Assembly (NCBI GenBank): GCA_964605705.1
Contig: CAZSDW010000024.1
Location: 1 to 51,135, forward strand
DNA: 51,135 bases
DNA from: CAZSDW01 sp964605705
Lineage (GTDB): Bacteria > Fidelibacterota > UBA2242
Reading direction: 5' to 3'
The notes under the pieces are model-generated. The model did not search any database, was not told the DNA's origin, and saw only the letters and a list, made by a program, of their open reading frames with translations. The position numbers and the translations under genes are program-made. This document shows, in pieces, positions 25,010 through 32,375 of the stretch (the first letter of the stretch is position 1; each line of letters starts with the position of its first letter).

Positions 25010-26497
25010 ATGGCAAACCATCAACTTTTTACAATTCTGCTATTGCCGGTTCTGGGAATGCTCATCCTGCTGACAATTCGAGAAAAGAAGACGAAAATAA
25101 TCAGAACAGTGTCCGCCATTGTGACCGGACTTCAGCTCTGGATTATCCTCCAACTATTTTTTGCTTTCGATAAATCCGCCAGCTATTTACAATTTGTCGA
25201 TCATTTCTCTTGGATAAATCTCCTGTCAATCGATTTCATTATCGGTCTGAATGGCATCAATCTTCCATTTCTTATTTTGTCCGGATTAATCTTCTTCCTG
25301 ACAGTGTTCATAGCCTGGAAACTGGAAGAACACCCAAAATCCTTCTATGTATTATTGATGGCTCTAAATAGCGGGATAAGCGGCTTGTTTATGGCATTTG
25401 ATCTGTTTCTGTTTCTCCTGTTTTTCGGTATTACCCTGTTTTCACTGTTTCTGCTCATCAATTTATTTACCGATCGTTCGGACACCAATTCTGTCATCCA
25501 ATATGGTATATTTGCCCTGATTTCCTTCAGCCTGGTAACTATCGGTATCCTGCTGGTTACCATTAATAATCCACTGTCAACATTTAATTTAAGTACCCTG
25601 GCAAACAATCTCAGCCCCTCACCGGGTGTGCAAATCGCCGGGTTCCTGATTCTGCTTAGCGGATTCCTGTTCCTGTCGCCAATTCTGCCATTCCACTCCT
25701 GGCTGATTCCAATTGTCAACAATATCAATGCCCCTATTGCTATTTTGATTTTGGCACTATTTACCAAAATCAGTATATTTGGAATCCTTCATATTATCTT
25801 ACCGTTATTTCCGAACATGGCAAGGGATCTCGCCCTTATTTTCGGGATAATCGGTCTAATTAATATCCTCTACTTCGCGTTTTGTACGTTCAGTTATAAA
25901 CAATTTCGAAAGATCATCAGTTATTTTACCGGCTATCAGAACGCTATCATATTCATGGGATTATCGGCAATATTAGCGATCAGGCAAAATACTACCAGTG
26001 CAGCCGTCACCGGATTGAATGGAGTTATCCTGCAAGTAATCGGTGCCAGCTTGGTTATAATAGTGCTCATTCTGCTTCCAAAACTGATTTCGGAGAGTGC
26101 ATCCCGGGATACAAACAATCTTGCCGGTCAATGGTCAATAAAATTTGCAGTAACCCTGACTCTGCTGGCTGCTATCGGTATTCCGGGCTATTTAAATTTC
26201 ATTGCCCAGTTCTTCTGTACATTAGCTGTATTTCAAACTACCTCAACCCGAATTCTAACGATTATTGCACTGGTCGGACCTCTGTTTATCGGAGTCAAAT
26301 TCTTTAAAATTATCCGGGGAACGATCACTGGAAATTCCGAAGTCGAATATAATTTGAATACGAATGGAAGCAATGAATATCTGATAACTGCGGCATTACT
26401 GATATTGCTTATCCTGCTTGGATTATTCCCGGGAATCATCCTTCAGACCATCAATCAAAGTGTTCAATACCTGGTCAACCATCTCGTTTCGATATAA
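25010..26497 (+). CDS. Diverged NuoM-like antiporter-type subunit
   Basis: The 495-residue protein has about 14 helices. LPFHSWLIPIVNNINAPIAILILALFTKISIFGILHIILPLFP aligns by eye with NuoM VPLHTWLPDAHVEAPTAGSVLLAGILLKTGAYGLLR, the strongest evidence of identity in this cluster. The TM7 Lys (AVKMP) is lost (LFLSP), the TM8 Lys is kept (FTKIS), and the TM5 Glu (FFFFWEMMLVP) is replaced (FLLFFGITLF). AGGT lies about 7 bases before ATG. It is followed by the NuoN-like gene after 9 bp. Confidence 0.82.
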   Translation: MANHQLFTILLLPVLGMLILLTIREKKTKIIRTVSAIVTGLQLWIILQLFFAFDKSASYLQFVDHFSWINLLSIDFIIGLNGINLPFLILSGLIFFLTVFIAWKLEEHPKSFYVLLMALNSGISGLFMAFDLFLFLLFFGITLFSLFLLINLFTDRSDTNSVIQYGIFALISFSLVTIGILLVTINNPLSTFNLSTLANNLSPSPGVQIAGFLILLSGFLFLSPILPFHSWLIPIVNNINAPIAILILALFTKISIFGILHIILPLFPNMARDLALIFGIIGLINILYFAFCTFSYKQFRKIISYFTGYQNAIIFMGLSAILAIRQNTTSAAVTGLNGVILQVIGASLVIIVLILLPKLISESASRDTNNLAGQWSIKFAVTLTLLAAIGIPGYLNFIAQFFCTLAVFQTTSTRILTIIALVGPLFIGVKFFKIIRGTITGNSEVEYNLNTNGSNEYLITAALLILLILLGLFPGIILQTINQSVQYLVNHLVSI

Positions 26498-26506
26498 TTT
26501 AACAAA

Positions 26507-27877
26507 ATGAATAATTTTAACAGTCTTGCTTATTTTATCCCTGAACTAATCCTCTTCGGACTTATTTTTTTTCTGTTTTTATTCCATGGTACGAAACGGA
26601 GAGTCATTCTGATTGTCCAGCGATTTTTAATATTTGCGGCAGCGCTGACGGCACTGTTATTATATAGTTCCTATTGGTTAATTCGTCCGACAGGACTTTT
26701 CTATAATTCTTTTGTCGTTGATCCGTTTGCCAGCTTCATGAGCGTGATTTTGATTGTTATTTTTATTTTCCAGAAAATTGTCGCTTCATTAAAATCGACA
26801 ATGGAACAATACACCGATTTGCCGTTATTTCAAACCATTTCTCTTTTTGCCGCCCTGCTGTTAGTCAAATCAAATTCGCTCGTCGCGGTGATCCTGAGCA
26901 TCGGAATTATTTTTATAAGTAATATCGGCATCCTGTACGAAAATAAAGTGACAAAATCCATCCTGCATAATTTCACTTTTCATTTTGTCTTTATAACGTT
27001 CACCTTTTCAGTTCTGTATGCCTTCAGTGGTTCATTCTACTTGCGGTCAGGTATCATGAATGCGCTTCTGGTACACCCGTTTAGCTACGCCGTAATAACA
27101 AGCATGCTGGTCTTTGGTTTCGGGCTGTATGGAATTATCTTTCCCTTTCAATACATTCTTCAAAAAGATCAAAAATTAGTCAGCGCAAACATTTTCCTTT
27201 CCGCAAGTCTGATTCCGCTGCTGGCATTTTTCGGATTATTCATCCGGTTATATTATTGTGGATTACAACCGCCCGGTTTTATACAGGATCTTCCACTATT
27301 TCAGGGAATATTTTTCATCATTTTATCCATTATCATCATCACAACAGCAAATGCTCTCCTTAAAATAAAGAAAGATTTCGCTGATTTGCTGATAATCTCG
27401 ATCATCATCCACACCGGATTGAGCCTGGCTGGTCTGGCGGCTTTTTCAGCCGAGTCAGCGGCAGCGTCAATTTATCTGACCATCTCAACAATTCTAATAT
27501 TAATTGGAATATTGACCAATCACTACCTTCTCGATCAATCAACAATTCAATGGAAAATCCAAAATATTTTGTACTATTTTGGATTGATCGGTTTGCCCGG
27601 GACTTCCGGATTCACCGGCAGATTTTTAATATTCAGAGCTTTATTCCATTCAGATATTCCAACCTGGCTGACAATTCTGCTAATAATCAGTATTCTGCCT
27701 ATGGTTATTTATTTATCAAGTGAAATTCTCAGACTGATCACAAAAAAGCCGGAACAGGGTATTTCAAAAAATAACGTAATTGCGTCGATACCGGCAATCT
27801 TAATGATTATACTTGGTATATTCTGGGAACCTTTTTATCGATTAATCTATCAATCCATAGTATTTTTCAGACTGTAA
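26507..27877 (+). CDS. Diverged NuoN-like antiporter-type subunit
   Basis: The 456-residue protein has 13-14 helices. The segment GIIFPFQYILQKDQKLVSANIFLSASLI takes the place of NuoN KxSLVPFHxWxPDVYQGAPTPVTAFLA, with the Lys and the HxW lost. GLPGTSGFTGRFLIFRALFHSD matches NuoN GIPPxAGFxGKxxLFxxA well. The expected TM5 Glu is not seen (LVAVILSIGIIFISNIG). It ends the cluster; the next gene, a nicotinamidase-like hydrolase, begins 12 bp later. Confidence 0.8.
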   Translation: MNNFNSLAYFIPELILFGLIFFLFLFHGTKRRVILIVQRFLIFAAALTALLLYSSYWLIRPTGLFYNSFVVDPFASFMSVILIVIFIFQKIVASLKSTMEQYTDLPLFQTISLFAALLLVKSNSLVAVILSIGIIFISNIGILYENKVTKSILHNFTFHFVFITFTFSVLYAFSGSFYLRSGIMNALLVHPFSYAVITSMLVFGFGLYGIIFPFQYILQKDQKLVSANIFLSASLIPLLAFFGLFIRLYYCGLQPPGFIQDLPLFQGIFFIILSIIIITTANALLKIKKDFADLLIISIIIHTGLSLAGLAAFSAESAAASIYLTISTILILIGILTNHYLLDQSTIQWKIQNILYYFGLIGLPGTSGFTGRFLIFRALFHSDIPTWLTILLIISILPMVIYLSSEILRLITKKPEQGISKNNVIASIPAILMIILGIFWEPFYRLIYQSIVFFRL

Positions 27878-27889
27878 AATGGATTTATC

Positions 27890-28531
27890 ATGACAAAACA
27901 ATCCTCACTGCTTTTTTTTGATGTAGATACACAGATCGATTTTGTCGAGCCAACTGGTGCCCTTTACGTTCCCGGAGCTGAAACATTGAAAAGCAATTTT
28001 ACTCAATTAATCAATTACGCACGAGATAAAGACATTCCGGTTTGGGGCAGTATCGACGCCCATTCCAGCAGTGACCCGGAACTTTCCCAAAACGACGGTC
28101 CATTCCCGAACCACTGCATGCTGGGTGAAACCGGTCAACTGAAAATAGATGCGACAAAACCACTGAATCCACTCTGGATCGAAAACAGGCTTTACCAAAA
28201 ATCAGGTCTATTGAAAATTCAAAAACACCCTGATGAAATTTATTTTATGAAACAGTCTTTTAATGTTTTAGACAATCCGAACATTCAAAAATTGATCTCT
28301 CCATTCAGTTCGATTGCGGTATTCGGAGTCGCTACGGATTACTGTGTTCTGGCAGCAGTTCTGGGATTTCGGAAACGGAATAAAACAATCTATCTCGTAA
28401 TCGACGCTATCAAGCCCGTTAACGTCAATCCCGATGATGGTAATAAAGCGCTGCAAGAAATGAAAAATGCCGGTGCGATTTTTATTACCACTGCCGATAT
28501 AATAGAAGGCAGACTTTCCAATTTATACTAA
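27890..28531 (+). CDS. Nicotinamidase/isochorismatase-family cysteine hydrolase
   Basis: The 213-residue protein has the catalytic triad of the family: Asp in DVDTQIDF, Lys in FMKQSF, and Cys in GVATDYCVLAA. The metal-site region reads SIDAHSSSDPE and FPNHCMLGETG, close to nicotinamidase DxH...WPxHC..GTxG, so nicotinamide deamidation in NAD salvage is the most likely activity, though one of the usual metal His residues seems replaced. It follows the complex I-like cluster in the same direction with 12 bp between genes and may be cotranscribed with it. Confidence 0.82.
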   Translation: MTKQSSLLFFDVDTQIDFVEPTGALYVPGAETLKSNFTQLINYARDKDIPVWGSIDAHSSSDPELSQNDGPFPNHCMLGETGQLKIDATKPLNPLWIENRLYQKSGLLKIQKHPDEIYFMKQSFNVLDNPNIQKLISPFSSIAVFGVATDYCVLAAVLGFRKRNKTIYLVIDAIKPVNVNPDDGNKALQEMKNAGAIFITTADIIEGRLSNLY

Positions 28532-28642
28532 CGCTATGTGCGTTTGATCACAAAATACAAAATTATTCTTAAATAATGACAACATTTTAATTGCCGTTGT
28601 GTCTATTCTGCATATTGATAATAATTGAAATTGGAGTATAAA

Positions 28643-28804
28643 ATGTCAGAGAAAATCAAAAATATACTGGGTATCACCTGTTTTTGCATCAGCCTTATCT
28701 TTGGTGTCTATGTACTGGCAATTCAGGATATCAACAATACGAGGATTATCGAAGATTCGACTACAAGTATCACCGTTGAAATGAGTAGCTCACGCCTTGT
28801 ATAA
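28643..28804 (+). CDS. 53-residue single-helix membrane peptide
   Basis: A GGAG seven bases before ATG and good codon use support this short gene in the 418-bp stretch 28532-28949. The product has a basic start (MSEKIKN), one membrane helix (ILGITCFCISLIFGVYVLAI) and a polar, Ser/Thr-rich tail. No family recognised. The rest of 28532-28949 holds only AT-rich spacer and the ribosome-binding site of the next gene. Confidence 0.55.
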   Translation: MSEKIKNILGITCFCISLIFGVYVLAIQDINNTRIIEDSTTSITVEMSSSRLV

Positions 28805-28949
28805 TTCTTACACTCCCGGACAGGCAGCACCTTTCGCATAAAATATAATCCCCAACGAAATTGATAATTTCCCTTATGCTTGAGGGAAAAGTCCTGTTTC
28901 TATTTATCGAATATTCCTCTAAATTTAGCGCAGTAAGAACGGAGCCTGG

Positions 28950-31928
28950 ATGGATACCAAAGAGCTGATTTACTATTACAACAAGTTCAAATACGGCGAG
29001 GACAGTTATCATTACCTGATGAAAAACAAGGTCAATGATATTCTCCTGATTTCCACTTTCTATGATGCTTTTACATTCGAGCAGGACGGTCGTCTGTCCG
29101 AACAAATCTATGGCGAGTACCGGCAATTAAACCTCAGTACTGCGCCCCGAATCACCAGTGTGCCAACCGGTGAAGAGGCACTGCGACTTCTGGAGACCGG
29201 AAAGTTCGACTTGGTCATCTCCATGCTGCACATCGGTAAAATGACCGCATTTGAAATTGCCAAAGAAATTAAGGAAAAGAAACCCGGTATCCCGATTCTG
29301 CTTCTTTTAAATATGCAATCAGACCTGAGTCTGCTGAGTGATTATTCCGAAATGCTGAAATATTTCGATAATATTTTTCTCTGGAAAGGCGATGCTAAAA
29401 TCTTCCTCGCAATGGTCAAATCGGTCGAGGATATGCGTAATCTTGAGTATGATACCAAGTACGGACTGGTCCGGGTCATTCTTTTAGTGGAAGATTCGAT
29501 CCCCTACTACTCTATCTTTATGCCACTATTGTACGAAGAAGTGGTCAAGCAAACCCAATTGCTGATCAGAGAAGAGTTAAACGATATTAACAAACGCCTG
29601 CGGATGCGAGCCCGACCCAAAGTCATTCTTGCCCATAATTACGAAAAGGCGATGGAAATCTATGAAAAATACACGGAATATATCATTGCAGTCATATCGG
29701 ATACCAGTTATGAACGGGATGGTAAACTGGACCCTGACGCCGGGATAAAGTTGATCTCCAAAGTCAAGGAAAATATCTATGACATCCCAACGATTTTGAT
29801 GTCCTCTGATTCCCGCAATCGTGAAAAAGCCGAGGCATTAAATTCGACATTCATTGATAAATACTCAAAACACCTGCTGAATAATATCCGCCAGTTCATG
29901 CTGAATAATATCGGATTTGGTGATTTTATTTTTCACGATGAAAATGGCAACGAAATCGATCGCGCACGCACCCTGATTGAATTTGAAGAAAAGCTTAAAC
30001 ATATTCCGGAAGAATCAATCCTTTATCACAGTAAGCGAAACCATTTTTCCGCATGGCTGATGGCACGCGGTGAGACCCAGATTGCAAAAAATGTACGTCT
30101 CCTGACCCGCAAGGATTTTCAGACAACTGCCGGGATGCGCGAACATCTTGAAAATACCCTACATAACATTCGCAAAAACCGAACAAAAGGCAGAATCGTC
30201 GATTTCCACCCATCGAGTCTCTACGATCCGAATGAGATTATCCGCTTAACTGAAGGCTCTTTCGGCGGTAAAGGGCGCGGCCTGGCATTTTTAAATGCCT
30301 TGCTCGTCAGCATGGAATTTGACAAACGATTTCCCGACGTCAACATCTCATTGCCAAGTACACAAATAATTGGGACGAATGAATTTGATGATTTTATCCG
30401 GCATAATCAGATCAGCCAGCGAATCAATGAAAAATTATCCGATACCGAAATCGATCAAATTTTTATAGACGGCAAACTAACATCAGCGCTGACCAATAAT
30501 CTTAAAACCATGCTCGAACATATCAAATATCCTCTGGCTGTCCGCTCTTCAGGATTGCTTGAAGATTCATTTTCACAGCCCTTTGCCGGTATTTATCGAA
30601 CGTACATGTTGCCCAATAATCATCCAAATCTTATGGTCCGATTAAAACAATTATCCGATGCTATTAAGCTGGTTTTCGCTTCGGTCTTTCTGCAAAATAC
30701 CCGGAATTATCTTGATAATTTGAATCATCAAACCGAAGAAGAAAAGATGGCAGTCATAATACAGCAGGTTGTCGGTTCGCAGTTTGGTGATTATTTTTAT
30801 CCCCATATTTCAGGGATTGCCCAATCTCACAATTTCTATCCGCTTGCCGGAATCAGCAACGAGGATGGGATTGCATCAATCGTTGTAGGACTTGGAAAAT
30901 CAGTTGTCGAAGGCGGTAAGCACTTCAGGTTTTGCCCTAAATATCCTAAAATCGATTTTCTACCGGCGCAAAATCTGCTCACAGACTCCCAGAGAGAATT
31001 GTTTGGTATCAATATGACCCGGACTGATTTTGAACTGATCGCCGGCGAGGAAACCACTATTCATAAAATGGATTTATCAATTGCTGAAAAAGAAGGCGCT
31101 CTGAAACACTCCATTTCCATCTGGGACCACCAAACGAACCAACTTGTTCCAAATATGAATCAAAGCGGACCGCGGGTCGTTTCATTTAATAACATCCTCA
31201 AATATCATTATTTTCCTTTAGCAGATATCATCGTCGAATTACTGGATATCGGGGAACAAGCCTTTGGGATGCCGGTAGAAATCGAATTCGCTGTCAATCT
31301 GAATAAGGACAAACAAAAGGACATCGTTCCGACCTTTTATATATTACAAATCAGACCATTGGCGGTCAGTTCAAAAGATGTGGATTTAAGTAACGAACTG
31401 ATTGACATCCAAAAACCGTTGATTTTCACCACAAAAAGCATGGGAAACGGTATCATCACGAATATTCAGGATATTATTTATATCGATCCCGATAAATTCA
31501 GCAACCTGAATACGATTGAAATCAGTAGTGAAATCGACCGATTCAATACCAAACTGAAACAGGAACAGAAAGAGTATTTGCTAATCGGTCAGGGACGCTG
31601 GGGATCCCAGGACAAATTTCTCGGTATTCCGGTTCGCTTTATCAATATCAGTAAAGCCAAAGTGATAGTGGAAGTCGGTATTGAAGGTTTCAATGTTGAT
31701 CCGTCCCAGGGAACACACTTCTTCCATAATATCATTGCCATGCAAATCGGGTATTTTTCAATTCCCTATAAATCTCAATACGATTCGATTGACTGGGAAT
31801 GGCTGAAACGGCAAAAAATTGTTGAACAATCAAAACATGTTACCCATGTTCGTACTAACAAACCGTTGACAATCAAGATGGACGGTAAACATGGTATTGC
31901 AGTTGTGGAGAAAGCTTACAATAATTAA
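28950..31928 (+). CDS. Receiver-like plus PPDK_N-type ATP-grasp protein, function unknown
   Basis: The 992-residue protein begins with two response-regulator-like folds. The first (about 25-160) has FDLVISMLHIGKM where the phospho-acceptor Asp should be, so it looks inactive. The second (about 170-330) keeps LLVEDS and an Asp in IAVISDTSYERDG. From about residue 425 it has the pyruvate-phosphate dikinase/PEP synthase N-terminal domain: GSFGGKGRGLAFLNAL, AVRSSGLLEDSFSQPFAGIYRTY and, near 805, FYILQIRPLA. The phospho-His swivel domain and the PEP-binding barrel of true PEP synthases are absent; instead there is a C-terminal domain with LLIGQGRWGSQDKFLG. It probably phosphorylates or binds something with ATP, but not as a complete PEP synthase. 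GGAG precedes the start by 5 bases. Confidence 0.8.
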   Translation: MDTKELIYYYNKFKYGEDSYHYLMKNKVNDILLISTFYDAFTFEQDGRLSEQIYGEYRQLNLSTAPRITSVPTGEEALRLLETGKFDLVISMLHIGKMTAFEIAKEIKEKKPGIPILLLLNMQSDLSLLSDYSEMLKYFDNIFLWKGDAKIFLAMVKSVEDMRNLEYDTKYGLVRVILLVEDSIPYYSIFMPLLYEEVVKQTQLLIREELNDINKRLRMRARPKVILAHNYEKAMEIYEKYTEYIIAVISDTSYERDGKLDPDAGIKLISKVKENIYDIPTILMSSDSRNREKAEALNSTFIDKYSKHLLNNIRQFMLNNIGFGDFIFHDENGNEIDRARTLIEFEEKLKHIPEESILYHSKRNHFSAWLMARGETQIAKNVRLLTRKDFQTTAGMREHLENTLHNIRKNRTKGRIVDFHPSSLYDPNEIIRLTEGSFGGKGRGLAFLNALLVSMEFDKRFPDVNISLPSTQIIGTNEFDDFIRHNQISQRINEKLSDTEIDQIFIDGKLTSALTNNLKTMLEHIKYPLAVRSSGLLEDSFSQPFAGIYRTYMLPNNHPNLMVRLKQLSDAIKLVFASVFLQNTRNYLDNLNHQTEEEKMAVIIQQVVGSQFGDYFYPHISGIAQSHNFYPLAGISNEDGIASIVVGLGKSVVEGGKHFRFCPKYPKIDFLPAQNLLTDSQRELFGINMTRTDFELIAGEETTIHKMDLSIAEKEGALKHSISIWDHQTNQLVPNMNQSGPRVVSFNNILKYHYFPLADIIVELLDIGEQAFGMPVEIEFAVNLNKDKQKDIVPTFYILQIRPLAVSSKDVDLSNELIDIQKPLIFTTKSMGNGIITNIQDIIYIDPDKFSNLNTIEISSEIDRFNTKLKQEQKEYLLIGQGRWGSQDKFLGIPVRFINISKAKVIVEVGIEGFNVDPSQGTHFFHNIIAMQIGYFSIPYKSQYDSIDWEWLKRQKIVEQSKHVTHVRTNKPLTIKMDGKHGIAVVEKAYNN

Positions 31929-32375
31929 CTATTCTTCCGGATATTTTCCCGCGATATAATCCTGCAGCCGTTTTGTCTCCTGCTGACTACGATCCAGCAG
32001 CGCTTTGATAACATCACCGATAGAGACAAGACCAACCAATTGGTCTTTTTTAATTACCGGCATATGTTTAATGCGGTGCTCGGTCATCATCGCCATTACA
32101 TACTGAATGTTATCATTCATTGAAGCCACAATTAACTTGTCCGCGGGAGTCATAATTTCACTGACTGCTTTATGGACTACCTTCTTTGCATCCTGAACAC
32201 AACACAGCACATCACGCTCCGTCAAAATACCCGCAATCGCACCCTGTTCATCTACAACCATGATCGAACCAATTTTATGCTTACTCATCAGTTTTACGGT
32301 ATCACAGACCATCTCGGTCCTTTTTACTGAAAAGACTTCGTTACCCTTTTTGTTTAAAATATCGGCTACTTTCAT
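31929..32375 (-). CDS. CBS-domain pair protein
   Basis: The 148-residue protein is made of two CBS motifs (KIGSIMVVDEQGAIAGILTERDVL and RIKHMPVIKKDQLVGLVSIGDVIKALL). Such pairs bind adenine nucleotides or NAD-type ligands and act as energy sensors. Its start overlaps the end of the ferredoxin-GltD gene by 4 bp, so it is the last member of the Mbx-like operon and could gate the complex or its electron flow. It abuts the convergent 992-residue gene with no bases between stop codons. Confidence 0.9.
   Translation of the reverse strand: MKVADILNKKGNEVFSVKRTEMVCDTVKLMSKHKIGSIMVVDEQGAIAGILTERDVLCCVQDAKKVVHKAVSEIMTPADKLIVASMNDNIQYVMAMMTEHRIKHMPVIKKDQLVGLVSIGDVIKALLDRSQQETKRLQDYIAGKYPEE

Noticed and set aside
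19761..27877. Treating the complex I-like cluster as a set of pseudogenes
   Set aside because: No frameshift or internal stop is seen in any of the eight genes, and start/stop overlaps are tidy; motif erosion alone does not show loss of function.
28950..31928. Calling the 992-residue protein a phosphoenolpyruvate synthase
   Set aside because: Only the ATP-grasp (PPDK_N) part is present; the phospho-His and PEP-binding domains are not visible.
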